Source: Paenibacillus pabuli
GTDB lineage: Bacteria; Bacillota; Bacilli; Paenibacillales; Paenibacillaceae
Assembly: GCF_039831995.1 (NCBI RefSeq)
Contig: NZ_JBDOIO010000003.1
Coordinates: 3,596,001-3,660,000 of the forward strand
DNA: 64,000 nucleotides
Reading direction: 5' to 3'
The notes beneath the pieces are model-generated. The model did no database searches and had not been told where the DNA came from. It was given only the letters and a program-made list of their open reading frames with translations. Shown here in pieces: positions 26,732 to 35,164 of the stretch. Every line of letters begins with the position of its first letter. The stretch's first letter is position 1. Both the position numbers and the translations under genes were made by a program.

Positions 26732-26757
26732 AATATATGAGCAATCATTCATATGTT
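26732..26757. promoter_or_regulatory. ArsR/SmtB-type operator of the metal pump
   Basis: Imperfect 12-2-12 inverted repeat with core ATATGA...TCATAT, as seen for CzrA/SmtB/ZiaR sites. It lies just downstream of the cadA -10 box, where a bound repressor would block transcription. The inner three bases of each arm do not match. Confidence 0.65.
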
Positions 26758-26769
26758 TTGATTAACCCT

Positions 26770-26799
26770 ATTATATGCACGCCTAAACTGTAGTGTCAA
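26770..26799 (-). promoter_or_regulatory. cadA promoter
   Basis: TTGACA, 18-bp spacer, TATAAT on the minus strand, both boxes perfect. On the other strand a TATAAT at 26867-26872, about 35 bases before arsR, is the likely arsR -10; its -35 is weak. Confidence 0.8.
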
Positions 26800-26907
26800 C
26801 GATCGATGTAGATTTTACATACAGAATATGCTAATAGTAATCATTTCGCTTTAGACGTTTTTTGGATATAATAGGCGTATAGTTGTTAGCATAGGCGGTG
26901 ATAGGAA

Positions 26908-27279
26908 ATGGAACAACCGGTTAAAGCGCCAGCAGAATGTGATGCGGCCTGCTCGGGAACGGAAGCGGACGTAGAATCCATCCGCACATCCCTTATTGAT
27001 CGGGAGACTTCTTCCGAGATGGCGGATTGGTTCAAGGCGTTCAGTGACCCAACACGTCTACGTATTATTGATGCGCTGTTGCAAAAGGAATTATGTGTAC
27101 ATGATCTGACGGTGCTGCTTAATATGGGACAGTCGGCCATTTCACACCAGCTGCGTTCACTTCGCAACATGCGGATCGTCAAGCGTCGCAAGGAAGGCAA
27201 GACGGTATATTACTCCCTGGATGATACGCATATTGAGCAGATCTTCCTGCAAACGCTCCAGCATATTAAACATGGCTAG
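26908..27279 (+). CDS. ArsR/SmtB-family metal-sensing repressor
   Basis: 123-aa winged-helix repressor. The metal-box helix ELCVHDLTVLLNMGQSAISHQLRSLRN combines one Cys and one His in place of the CadC ELCVCDL. The C-terminal helix DDTHIEQIFLQTLQHIKH offers an Asp-His and His pair like the alpha-5 zinc site of SmtB/CzrA. Cys12 and Cys16 in the N-terminal ECDAACSG tail could complete an alpha-3N site. It probably senses Zn/Cd and represses the divergent pump and itself. A terminator with a long stem follows. Confidence 0.92.
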   Translation: MEQPVKAPAECDAACSGTEADVESIRTSLIDRETSSEMADWFKAFSDPTRLRIIDALLQKELCVHDLTVLLNMGQSAISHQLRSLRNMRIVKRRKEGKTVYYSLDDTHIEQIFLQTLQHIKHG

Positions 27280-27301
27280 GCCGAAGCCAGCCTGTTCAAA
27301 C

Positions 27302-27350
27302 AAAGAGAACCCCTGTCTTTCGGCTGTTGCCGATGACAGGGGTTCTCTTT
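27302..27350. terminator. Bidirectional terminator
   Basis: AAAGAGAACCCCTGTC / GACAGGGGTTCTCTTT stem with an inner CGG/CCG, between convergent genes. Confidence 0.85.
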
Positions 27351-27384
27351 CGTTAAGGGTACCGTTTTCCACATGTAGTAAACT

Positions 27385-28551
27385 TTACAGTAGATTGTTA
27401 TTATTCGGATCATACAGACCAGAACGGCTCTTGAACCAGTTGAAGATGTGGGACACACAGACCTTGAGTACCGCATAACCCGGAACGGCCAGCAGAATGC
27501 CCACCACACCAAACAGATTACCTGATGTCAGGATGACAAAGATAATCGTAATCGGATGGATTTTGAGCGTTTTGCCCATGATCTGCGGGGAGATAAACTT
27601 GCCTTCAATCAGCTGCACAATCGTCCATACGGCCACCATTTTCAGCAGCATCACTGGAGAAGTCACCAGCGCCACAATTAATGCAGGCGTAATGGCGATC
27701 GCAGGTCCCAAATAAGGCACCACGCTGGTAAAGGAGGCGATAATGGCCAGAATCAGTGCGTAATCCAGTCCAATAATCATATAACCGATATAGAGCAGGA
27801 TACCGATACAGAAGCTCACGATAATTTGCCCGCGAATGAAAGAACTGATCTGGTGGTTAATGTCGTGAAGTACCTCCATGGCACCTGTACGGCTCTTGAT
27901 AGGCAGGAACGACAGGATCTTCTCCGGAAGCTTCTTCCCGTCCTTAAGCAGGTAGAACAGAATAAAAGGCACCGTTACAATGGACAATACCGTTTCGGTA
28001 AAAGCTCCAAGGAAACCGCCGAGTTTGTTCCAAGTGGAATTCAAAATCTCTGTTGCTTTCTCGGAGATGGTTCCCCACCAGTCCTGCCAGTTCATGTTCA
28101 CCGTTTCCTGGACCTGACTGAACAGCTGACTGCCCGTCAGCTCCTCGAACTGCTGTCTGACATTTTCACTGTACATCGGGAAATTGGCGATAAGTCCCAT
28201 AATTTGATTGCGGAGCACCGGAATAACTGCCAGTACAACAACCGTCAAAATGCCGCCGATCGCAAGATAAAGAATTAGTATCGACCATCCGCGCTTAATC
28301 TTCCACTTTTCCATCACATCCACCAACGGATTCAGCAGATAGTAGAGAATACCTGACAGGATGATTGGCAGCACAATCGTCTTAATTAGTACCGCAATCG
28401 GATGCAGAACAAAGGATATCTTCGTTAGCACCATCACGTTTAATCCTACCAGCAGCAGAATGAGCAGAAATAGGACAAACTTATTGTTCAGAAAAAACCG
28501 CTTGAACCGATCCGGCCAAATGCGGGGTTGTTGGGGTTGCTCCATGGGCAT
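27385..28551 (-). CDS. AI-2E family (YtvI/PerM-like) membrane protein
   Basis: 388-aa membrane protein with about eight hydrophobic segments: two near residues 23-75, one about 85-110, and a group from 200 onwards. The soluble stretch between about 125 and 190 is typical. The block [24 protein letters not shown] and [20 protein letters not shown] are hallmark motifs. Family members include sodium/proton antiporters and proposed signal exporters; the label AI-2 transporter should not be taken as proven. The ATG at 28551 (GAGAGG upstream) is chosen over an ORF start at 28584. Confidence 0.88.
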   Translation of the reverse strand: MPMEQPQQPRIWPDRFKRFFLNNKFVLFLLILLLVGLNVMVLTKISFVLHPIAVLIKTIVLPIILSGILYYLLNPLVDVMEKWKIKRGWSILILYLAIGGILTVVVLAVIPVLRNQIMGLIANFPMYSENVRQQFEELTGSQLFSQVQETVNMNWQDWWGTISEKATEILNSTWNKLGGFLGAFTETVLSIVTVPFILFYLLKDGKKLPEKILSFLPIKSRTGAMEVLHDINHQISSFIRGQIIVSFCIGILLYIGYMIIGLDYALILAIIASFTSVVPYLGPAIAITPALIVALVTSPVMLLKMVAVWTIVQLIEGKFISPQIMGKTLKIHPITIIFVILTSGNLFGVVGILLAVPGYAVLKVCVSHIFNWFKSRSGLYDPNNNNLL

Positions 28552-28773
28552 GTCTTCCTCTCTTATGTATCTGATCATGATCAAAAATAAGCTTTCCTAC
28601 TGCACGCCTCATGCACATGCGAATAAAGAAACTTGTACAAGCCAACATATGTATAATGCTCTTGGTTTATACGTACGGCTCTTTTAACCGTTTCAAAATA
28701 GACCGTAATGTCATTTTACCCTAAAAAATCAAAACTGCCTCATATATTCATTGGGATAAGTTCTTGATATGAG

Positions 28774-28798
28774 AAAAAGGACCGCCTCTTGCGAGGCG
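28774..28798 (-). terminator. Terminator of the LLM oxidoreductase gene
   Basis: CGCCTC-TTGC-GAGGCG with GTCC and a T-run following on the minus strand. Confidence 0.65.
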
Positions 28799-28847
28799 AC
28801 CCGTAAGTGATTCAGCTATTTTATTCCTTGTTCATGTGCTGTTAAGG

Positions 28848-29882
28848 TTATGCCTTACCCGCCAATTGTGCAATTAATTCATAAGAATGCAGACGTGCCT
28901 GATGGTCATAAATCATGGACGTAATAATAAGCTCATCCGCTTGTGTCTGGGCAATGAACGATTCAAGCTGTCCACGTACCGTCTCAGGTGAGCCATTCAC
29001 GGCTGCTTTCAGCGTTTGCTCCACTCCGGCTTTCTCGCGGTCAGTCCATTTGCCTTCCATGTCGGCTGGTGGCTGTACCAGTCCTGTCGTCCCGCGGATG
29101 ATGTTCAGGAACTGCTGCTGCATCGTTGTACCGAGCCATGCTGCTTCTTCATCCGTATCCGCAACAACCGCATTCACACCCACAATAACGTGTGGCTCCT
29201 TCAGTGTATCGGAAGGTTGGAAGCTGCTTCGATAGGTTTCAAGCGCTATACGGGTATAATCGGGCGAGAAGTGGCTGGCAAAAGCAAACGGCAATCCGAG
29301 CTGCCCTGCCAAACGTGCACTGAAATCACTGGAGCCCAGCAGGTAAATCGGGATGTTCAATCCTTCACCTGGCACCGCACGAACAGGTGCATGATACGAT
29401 GTAGCTGATGCATCAAAGTACGCTCTAAGTTCAGCCAGCAATTCCGGGAAATCTTCTCCGCTGTTCAGATCTTTGCGCAGTGCAAGAGACGTACGGCGGT
29501 CACTGCCTGGTGCGCGGCCCAATCCAAGATCGATACGGCCCGGATACAGTGATTCCAGTGTACCGAACTGCTCCGCAATAACGAGTGGTGCATGGTTGGG
29601 CAGCATGATGCCACCTGAACCGAGACGAATTGTATTCGTGCCACTGGCCAGGTATCCAATCACTACTGATGTTGCAGAAGAAGCAATGCCGGGCATATTA
29701 TGGTGCTCAGCTACCCAGTAGCGATGATACCCCCAACGCTCGGCGTGCTGTGCCAGATCCAGACTGTTACGGAGCGCATTGGCAGGCGTGGCACCCACAA
29801 CGACAGGAGCCAGATCCAGAATGGACAGCTTCACGTCGCTAATATGTTGTTTATGGGATGGGACTTGGTTATCAGTAGTCAT
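28848..29882 (-). CDS. LLM-class flavin-dependent oxidoreductase
   Basis: 344-aa luciferase-like monooxygenase, FMNH2/F420-binding TIM-barrel type, close in pattern to Bacillus YwcH-like proteins. Typical elements are [61 protein letters not shown] and [15 protein letters not shown]. It is not a bioluminescence gene; the substrate is unknown. RBS AAGGAG is 11 bases before the ATG. An arsR-type gene 160 bp upstream on the same strand may regulate it, and a small inverted repeat (29918-29931, TATATC-CA-GATATA) lies just before the gene. Confidence 0.88.
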   Translation of the reverse strand: MTTDNQVPSHKQHISDVKLSILDLAPVVVGATPANALRNSLDLAQHAERWGYHRYWVAEHHNMPGIASSATSVVIGYLASGTNTIRLGSGGIMLPNHAPLVIAEQFGTLESLYPGRIDLGLGRAPGSDRRTSLALRKDLNSGEDFPELLAELRAYFDASATSYHAPVRAVPGEGLNIPIYLLGSSDFSARLAGQLGLPFAFASHFSPDYTRIALETYRSSFQPSDTLKEPHVIVGVNAVVADTDEEAAWLGTTMQQQFLNIIRGTTGLVQPPADMEGKWTDREKAGVEQTLKAAVNGSPETVRGQLESFIAQTQADELIITSMIYDHQARLHSYELIAQLAGKA

Positions 29883-30041
29883 TATGAGAAGTTCTCCTTT
29901 GGTGAATTATATTTTTGTATATCCAGATATATAGATGTAAAAAGACGTGAAAATAGGAGTTACAATAACGTTCTTCGCCGTTTACATCCGGACGGAATCC
30001 CCGCCTGCAGCTGCATTTTTGCTTCCGTCCTGGCGTCCGGC

Positions 30042-30353
30042 TTATAACTCGTGCTGTACATACTCGGCAAATTGACGAATGGTTTCTTCGTTGCGGCGAT
30101 AATACGTCCACTGGCCCCTGCGCTCAGAGAGCAGCAGCCCGGCTTTGAGCATAGTCAGCAAATAACTGGATATGACGGATTGAGCCAATCCAGCCTTCAT
30201 CTGAATGGTTCCGACACAGATTCCACTCTTCCCTGCATCCGGATGTTGGGACAATTCCAGAGGTGGGAAATGCTGCTCCGGATCTTTGAGCCATGACAGT
30301 ATCTGCCTGCGTGTCTCGTTAGACAAAGCTTTAAATATGAGTAAAGGTTCCAT
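30042..30353 (-). CDS. ArsR-family winged-helix regulator
   Basis: 103-aa HTH protein (LLIFKALSNETRRQILSWL, ICVGTIQMKAGLAQSVISSYLLTMLKAGLL, GQWTYYRRNEE). It lacks the ELCV metal box and has only one Cys, so a redox or non-metal signal is more likely. It resembles regulators placed next to flavin or NAD(P)H oxidoreductases. The RBS GGGGG is rather far (13 bases). It lies between the LLM oxidoreductase and NAD(P)H oxidoreductase genes, all on one strand but separated from the latter by a terminator. Confidence 0.85.
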   Translation of the reverse strand: MEPLLIFKALSNETRRQILSWLKDPEQHFPPLELSQHPDAGKSGICVGTIQMKAGLAQSVISSYLLTMLKAGLLLSERRGQWTYYRRNEETIRQFAEYVQHEL

Positions 30354-30394
30354 GGGTAAGATTATACCCCCTTTCTTCTATTTTGCAAACCAAA

Positions 30395-30423
30395 CAGGTC
30401 GATTCATGATGCGAATCGACCTG
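30395..30423 (-). terminator. Terminator of the NAD(P)H oxidoreductase gene
   Basis: Perfect 11-bp stem CAGGTCGATTC / GAATCGACCTG with 7-base loop; the minus strand continues TTTGGTTTG. Confidence 0.7.
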
Positions 30424-30445
30424 CCAATTGTTGCATTAGTCTTCG

Positions 30446-31027
30446 TTAGAATTTGGTGCTTACCGTTTGCTTTACTTGCTCTAGCATGGATTGATAAGCT
30501 GCATCATCCAGATATCCGATACTGCCAAAGAACAAATGATCCACGGATTCAATTCCTACGAAATCAAATATTCCGACATCGGAAGTCATTTTCATACCGG
30601 CAGTCATGCCAATCTGGTCATATATGTCACTAGGTGTACCGTGTGTATTGATGATCAGTCCTTTTTTGCCTGTTAACAGCTTATCGATTCCTGCTTCGCC
30701 TGAGGCATAAGCAAAACCATATGCAAATACCCGGTCAACGTACCCTTTCAAGATTGCCGGCAGCCCTGTCCACCAGATTGGGTAGATAAACGTAATTGCA
30801 TCGGCATCCGTGATAAACTTCTGCTCTGTCGCAATATCCTGTGGATTCTGTCCTGCTCGCATGGATGCCGTGTCAGCTGCGCTCAATACAGGCTGAAATT
30901 CCAGAGCATACAGATCACGAACAACAACTTCATGACCTTGGGCTTCAAGTGCTTCTACAGCCGTGTTTAGAATGGCGCGATTGAAGCTGTCTGCGTGGGG
31001 ATGTGCATATACGATAAGATGTTTCAT
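30446..31027 (-). CDS. NAD(P)H oxidoreductase, flavodoxin-like fold (MdaB/KefF/YwrO type)
   Basis: 193-aa flavoprotein, probably a quinone or electrophile reductase. The N-terminal HLIVYAHPHADSFNRAILN is the FMN/FAD phosphate-binding signature, and the middle FIYPIWWTGLPAILKGYVDRVFAYGFAY is diagnostic of the NQO1/KefF family. GGAGG lies nine bases before the ATG. A perfect 20-bp palindrome sits 75 bp upstream and recurs at the start of the marR gene next door, so MarR control is likely. Confidence 0.9.
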   Translation of the reverse strand: MKHLIVYAHPHADSFNRAILNTAVEALEAQGHEVVVRDLYALEFQPVLSAADTASMRAGQNPQDIATEQKFITDADAITFIYPIWWTGLPAILKGYVDRVFAYGFAYASGEAGIDKLLTGKKGLIINTHGTPSDIYDQIGMTAGMKMTSDVGIFDFVGIESVDHLFFGSIGYLDDAAYQSMLEQVKQTVSTKF

Positions 31028-31101
31028 AATAGATTACCTCCAGGTTATTGTTATATTATGCTTCTGCATAGTGAAGCAATTGATACTTAGTAATCGAGGT
31101 C

Positions 31102-31121
31102 ATACATAGACGTCTATGTAT
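31102..31121. promoter_or_regulatory. MarR operator copy 1 (upstream of oxidoreductase)
   Basis: Perfect 20-bp palindrome ATACATAGACGTCTATGTAT between marR and the NAD(P)H oxidoreductase gene. It shares 18 of 20 positions with the second copy at the marR start. Confidence 0.75.
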
Positions 31122-31147
31122 TATCCCAAAAAAATTTTTTTCTTTTT

Positions 31148-31591
31148 TTACAGCTTATGAACGATTCCAATCAACAGACTCTCCAGCTGTTCTGCTTGTT
31201 CATCCGTCATATCGCCATAGACCATTTTCTGAATCGTCTCCGATACCTGTTCAAAAATGGGCTTTAGCTGCCGTCCTTGCTCTGTGAGGCGAATAAACGT
31301 CACCCGACTGTCTTCGGCACTCTTACTGCGTTCCACATAGCCCAGTTTCTCCAGCTTGTTTACAAGCACGGTCACCGTTGGTTGTGTTCGATGGACACGT
31401 TCGGCCAGCGTTTTGATGGACAACGAATCTTCACGGTACAAGAACATCAGAATATCCCCGTGGGATGGAACAATCCCTGTAACATCGTGCTGCTCCAGTT
31501 CCTGAACAATACGTTTGTTCACATGATCCCTGATCCTGGCAATAAGTGCGATTGCATTATATTTTGGCATGTCCTCATTATACATAGACAT
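31148..31591 (-). CDS. MarR-family regulator of the redox cluster
   Basis: 147-aa winged-helix protein (LAERVHRTQPTVTVLVNKLEKLG recognition region, wing SAEDSRVTFIRLTEQG). It contains no cysteine, so it should sense a ligand rather than thiol oxidation. The annotated ATG lies inside a palindromic operator and lacks a Shine-Dalgarno site. A downstream ATG at 31570 has GAGG only two bases away. The true start is therefore unsure, and a leaderless transcript is possible. Expected targets are itself and the NAD(P)H oxidoreductase gene; it recalls the MhqR-type electrophile-response regulators that control nitroreductases and azoreductases. Confidence 0.87.
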   Translation of the reverse strand: MSMYNEDMPKYNAIALIARIRDHVNKRIVQELEQHDVTGIVPSHGDILMFLYREDSLSIKTLAERVHRTQPTVTVLVNKLEKLGYVERSKSAEDSRVTFIRLTEQGRQLKPIFEQVSETIQKMVYGDMTDEQAEQLESLLIGIVHKL

Positions 31592-31600
31592 CTATGTATA
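31579..31600. promoter_or_regulatory. MarR operator copy 2 (at marR start)
   Basis: Perfect 10-2-10 inverted repeat TATACATAGA-CA-TCTATGTATA overlapping the marR start codon; the same core as the site at 31102-31121. It supports autoregulation. Confidence 0.75.
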
Positions 31601-31715
31601 TGCAACAATTTTTTATATAGGATATTATCTAATCGTTGGGCATCTACAAAAGTAGCCCCTGCTACCTCCTTGACGTAACAGGAGATAGCCGAGGCCCACT
31701 TCATATGAAGTTATT

Positions 31716-32393
31716 TTACTCAATCCATTGTGTAATCTTGTCCAGAGGCTGCCGAGACTTCTCACGTTTAGGTTCCTCTGCACGATAGCCAAAGGCCGCC
31801 ATCATCGAGATGTCCCATGCTCCATCCTCCAGCAAACCTTCTTCTTCCAGAATACGATGAACATCCTGGTAGCTGAACCCTTCAATCGGGCAAGAATCAA
31901 TGCCGATAAGAGCTGCCGAGGTCATCATATTGCCAAGTGCAATGTATGTCTGTTTGGATGCCCAATCGAATAGAGTTCGTGGGTTCTCAAGCAGACGCTG
32001 GTTATTTTGGAAATTTCCATATGCTGCACTTGTTAATTCAAATACATCGTCAGGCATTCCCTTAATCTCTTTAAGCATGTACTCCGCATAAGGTGAATTA
32101 TAACTCGCATCCGAGCGTGCCAGGATGACCACGAAGTGGCTTGCTGTCGCCAATTGCTTCTGAGCCCCGGAAGAGACTTCGGACAAGCGCTGGCGAAGCT
32201 CTGGTTTTTGCACAATCAAAAATTTCCATGGCTCGAATCCGATTGAGCTCGGTGATAACCTTCCCGTTTCCAGAATAAATTCAAAATCCTCCGCTGTAAT
32301 TTTGCGTAAATCATCAAATACCTTCGTTGCATGCCGGAAATGATATGCGTTCAAAATTTCTTCCTTTTTCATTGTTTGTGTTGTAGGCTCCAT
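31716..32393 (-). CDS. NAD(P)H-dependent nitroreductase family protein
   Basis: 225-aa FMN enzyme of the NfsB/MhqN/YfkO type. Features: AYHFRHATKVFDD near the N-terminus, TGRLSPSSIGFEPWKFLIVQ (FMN-binding), YIALGNMMTSAALIGIDSCPIEGF (dimer and FMN contacts), and the C-terminal MMAAFGYRAEEPKREKSRQPL. It reduces nitro compounds or quinones with NAD(P)H. A GGAG site lies close to the ATG. It is upstream of marR on the same strand, separated by about 120 bp holding a weak stem-loop (31671-31689). Confidence 0.9.
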   Translation of the reverse strand: MEPTTQTMKKEEILNAYHFRHATKVFDDLRKITAEDFEFILETGRLSPSSIGFEPWKFLIVQKPELRQRLSEVSSGAQKQLATASHFVVILARSDASYNSPYAEYMLKEIKGMPDDVFELTSAAYGNFQNNQRLLENPRTLFDWASKQTYIALGNMMTSAALIGIDSCPIEGFSYQDVHRILEEEGLLEDGAWDISMMAAFGYRAEEPKREKSRQPLDKITQWIE

Positions 32394-32560
32394 GAATCTC
32401 CACGTCCTTCTCTTTTTTTATTAAATGGTATGCTGACTCTCGGTGTCTTCATTATTTTCTCACTTGCTTAAGTATTAGTTTAGAATCTATAACCACAAAT
32501 TAAAAGTACGCACATTATTGTTGCTCAGTATTTAAAAGTAAGTATTGTGTTTTTTCATAG

Positions 32561-32608
32561 AGAAAAAGCCGCTTCAAGAATATGATTATTCTCCTGGGCG
32601 GCTTGTTC
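32561..32608 (-). terminator. Terminator of the DUF523 gene
   Basis: AAGCCGC / GCGGCTT outer stem and AGAATA/TATTCT inner stem; the minus strand continues with a T-run. Confidence 0.65.
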
Positions 32609-32623
32609 CATACCTTGTATGCT

Positions 32624-33082
32624 TTACAATTGTTTCATGAATTCAATTTCCGAAATGACTTCATAGCCTTCTTGCCGAAGCAGAACGGATGTGACGCCTT
32701 CACCTTGTACCTTGTGATTCGCGAAGTTACCATCATAGATGGCTTGTGTGCCGCAGGAAGGACTGAATTCCTTCAACACAATACAAGTAACATCCAGTCT
32801 TTTGGCCCATTCCAGCGTTTGATAGGCTCCCTTAATATACAGATCTGTAACGTCCCTGCCACCTTTCTCAATCACCTGTGCTATGCCAGCGAGCACATCC
32901 TTGCCTGTACCTCCGATAATCTCTGCCGGTTCCCGCGGGGTGGAGAATCCGCCGAGCAGTTCCGGACAGACCATCATGGCCTGCTCTTGCGCTACGAGCT
33001 CCTGAATCTTCTCATCCAGACTCGCTGTTCCGTTGTAACGGCAGGCTACACCAGCAAGACATGAACTCACCAAATATTTCAT
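32624..33082 (-). CDS. DUF523 (YbbK-like) protein
   Basis: 152-aa cytosolic protein of unknown function. The family signatures SSCLAGVACRYNG at the start, VCPELLGGFSTPREPAEI, and LKEFSPSCGTQAIYDG with conserved cysteines suggest metal or Fe-S binding. The ATG at 33082 has AAGGAG seven bases upstream; the ORF runs upstream to 33139 without a better site. It is transcribed away from the sigma/anti-sigma pair on the same strand. Confidence 0.87.
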   Translation of the reverse strand: MKYLVSSCLAGVACRYNGTASLDEKIQELVAQEQAMMVCPELLGGFSTPREPAEIIGGTGKDVLAGIAQVIEKGGRDVTDLYIKGAYQTLEWAKRLDVTCIVLKEFSPSCGTQAIYDGNFANHKVQGEGVTSVLLRQEGYEVISEIEFMKQL

Positions 33083-33142
33083 CGTTATGCTCCTTATGCT
33101 CCAATCATCTATTAAATTGATTGTACCATATGAAACCAAGGC

Positions 33143-34399
33143 TTAGAGGTCAATCCTTGTAATCATTGTAATCCTTGCATCGTCTTCATATCGAACCTTA
33201 AAAGTATTGTAGATCTTTGTCTCTGCTGAACGGAATGTGGCCATTCCAGGCGTATTTGGATCTCTTTCAAGTTTATAATGATCAAGATCAATACCGAACA
33301 TTTTTTGGATTATGGGTGCTGCATTCTGCCTGATTATTTTTTCATCCAAGGTAAGTAATTTCTCAATGTACTGCTCATGATCCTCTATGGTGACGAAATC
33401 TGGAACCACCCTCTGAAAATCCATTACAGTATATTCATTGCTAAATCTCCCACCAACACGACTTACCACATATCGATCACCAAAATACAGGTCCGTTGTT
33501 TCCTCAAGCTGTTTATCATTTTGAGTAAACGTTACACTTTTCAAAGCAGGTGCTGGCTCACCAGACAAGGCTTCAATCGTACTACTCGCATTGGTTATCA
33601 GATCTGTGGACACTGTGTCGCTACTTACTGTACCAGACACCGAAACTGCCTCATCTCGTGTCCACTCAATGCTGCCACTGCCCTTCCCATTCTCCAAAAA
33701 TAATGTGGTGAACCATACAGGCTTCTCCTGACCCTGTTTCATCTTCACATAACGTCTGGCTGAGATCGGCTTCAGCGTTGGATCGCTGTTAATGCCTTTA
33801 AGAAGCCCAGGGACTTGACGCAGAAACCGGTACTCCAGCTCGCTGCCAGGCATCTCACTTCGCATATCGGCTTCCACCAGTGCTCCAGTCTTCCCATCCA
33901 GCCACATCTTGGCATACTCTGATTTATTCACGTCGCCAGCCTCGATATATACCCAGCCGGTAATTGGACCTTTCTTAGCGTAATGGACTTCCAGTTGTTT
34001 ACCTAGATAGTCTCTCATCGTCATAGCCACAGTTTGCTTCATCTCGCTTGTTAGCAGGTTCATGCTAGGGTCCTCCGAGAGCTGCAGAGCAGACACAGGA
34101 TAAACTTTCTCTACAATGGGTTCCAGAACCTGTCCATTCCATATAATAGCTACTGCAGCTACTGCCGCAACTGTTGTCACTACAACAACTTTCCGGGGAC
34201 TTGAACGAACACTGCGACGGTTCCGCTTCATAGTGTGTTGTTTCTGTTTGTGATCTGGAGCATCATTGACATGTTCCTCACCCGATTTCATCCATTCCAC
34301 CTGACGAAGTACATTCTGCTTGTGCTGGTCTTGAAAAGGAGACGATGCAAACGGCTCCTTGCGGATTTCTTTTTCCCAGTCCTCATCCTTGAACCTCAT
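33143..34399 (-). CDS. Membrane partner (probable anti-sigma factor) of the ECF sigma factor
   Basis: 418-aa protein whose ATG overlaps the sigma gene stop by four bases, so the two are translationally coupled. A basic cytosolic N-terminal part (about 1-68) precedes one membrane segment (KVVVVTTVAAVAAVAIIW, about 69-86). A large outer domain (about 90-418) has no recognised motif. No zinc-binding HxxxCxxC anti-sigma motif is present. The role is inferred from position and topology, as is usual for Bacillales ECF pairs; the outer domain may be the sensor. Confidence 0.75.
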   Translation of the reverse strand: MRFKDEDWEKEIRKEPFASSPFQDQHKQNVLRQVEWMKSGEEHVNDAPDHKQKQHTMKRNRRSVRSSPRKVVVVTTVAAVAAVAIIWNGQVLEPIVEKVYPVSALQLSEDPSMNLLTSEMKQTVAMTMRDYLGKQLEVHYAKKGPITGWVYIEAGDVNKSEYAKMWLDGKTGALVEADMRSEMPGSELEYRFLRQVPGLLKGINSDPTLKPISARRYVKMKQGQEKPVWFTTLFLENGKGSGSIEWTRDEAVSVSGTVSSDTVSTDLITNASSTIEALSGEPAPALKSVTFTQNDKQLEETTDLYFGDRYVVSRVGGRFSNEYTVMDFQRVVPDFVTIEDHEQYIEKLLTLDEKIIRQNAAPIIQKMFGIDLDHYKLERDPNTPGMATFRSAETKIYNTFKVRYEDDARITMITRIDL

Positions 34400-34974
34400 C
34401 TATTTCTCTCCTCCCATTGCTTCCGCACTTTATCTTTGCCCCGTGATAATCTCGATTTCACTGTACCTGTACTGATTCTCAGCATTTCCGCAATTTCGTT
34501 CATGGTGAGCTCATACTTCAGATGCAGCAATAAGATTTCACGAAACTTATCCGGCAGAGCCATAACGATGTCCCAAATTTCATGTACATGCTCCCTACTT
34601 ATTACCTCGGCTTCAGCTGAGGGATGGGCATATTGTGCAGGCGTCATCTCACGAATATGTGAAGGTCCCTGTTCTGATTCGATCGGAAGCGTCTCCCCCC
34701 ATAAACTGCTGCGAAAAAACCTCGATTTCCGGTATGTAAATGTCGTATTTCTAGTAATGGTGAGCAACCAGGTTTTCAGGGAGCACTCCCCGCAAAAGTG
34801 TTTGATCCCGGAGTATGCCCGAATAAATACTTGCTGTGATATTTCGTCTGCCTGCTCTGTACTTCTGGTCAAAAAGTAAGCATAGTTCCACACATCATTC
34901 CCATAGTCATCCATCATGCAGCTGAGTGTGTAATTGTCGATCGTCTGGGCTTGGGCCAGAAATTGATATTCCAA
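34396..34974 (-). CDS. ECF-type RNA polymerase sigma factor
   Basis: 192 aa with sigma region 2 (DVWNYAYFLTRSTEQADEISQQVFIRAYSGI, residues ~28-58) and region 4 HTH (ILLLHLKYELTMNEIAEMLRISTGTVKSRLSRGKDKVRKQW, ~148-188). It directs transcription of a stress regulon when released from its membrane partner. The start is TTG, with GAGGTG upstream; the first ATG codons (residue 19-20) have no RBS and would cut into region 2. An ECF-like promoter just upstream suggests autoregulation. Confidence 0.9.
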   Translation of the reverse strand: MEYQFLAQAQTIDNYTLSCMMDDYGNDVWNYAYFLTRSTEQADEISQQVFIRAYSGIKHFCGECSLKTWLLTITRNTTFTYRKSRFFRSSLWGETLPIESEQGPSHIREMTPAQYAHPSAEAEVISREHVHEIWDIVMALPDKFREILLLHLKYELTMNEIAEMLRISTGTVKSRLSRGKDKVRKQWEERNR

Positions 34975-34997
34975 CGGATGTTCACCTCATTTAATAA

Positions 34998-35023
34998 GAC
35001 TGTATCATTTCCGGTTTAGTTCC
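34998..35023 (-). promoter_or_regulatory. Possible autoregulated ECF promoter
   Basis: On the minus strand GGAACT, 16-bp spacer, AGTC, resembling the GAAC...CGTC pattern of Bacillales ECF promoters. It lies about 25 bases before the sigma gene start, leaving a short leader. The -10 is one base off CGTC. Confidence 0.4.
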
Positions 35024-35061
35024 CGATCCGATCAATTTCTCATTTCTTTTTTAAAAATTAA

Positions 35062-35105
35062 ATAAAATAAACCAGCAGGGTTCCAACGATCTGAACCTAC
35101 TGGTT
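35062..35105 (-). terminator. Terminator of the methyltransferase gene
   Basis: AACCAGTAGGTTC / GAACCCTGCTGGTT hairpin followed by TTATTTTATTT on the minus strand. Confidence 0.8.
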
Positions 35106-35164
35106 AAGCCGTATCCAGGCTATGCCCCCTAGTACTAATCTTTCTAATCAACTTTACGGATAGC

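Noticed and set aside
27385..28551. Reading the AI-2E family gene as proof of quorum sensing
   Set aside because: The family name is historical; no luxS or lsr genes are in the window and many members are ion antiporters.
28848..29882. Bacterial luciferase (bioluminescence)
   Set aside because: The sequence has the general LLM oxidoreductase pattern found in non-luminous Bacillales, and no luxB, luxC, luxD or luxE neighbours.
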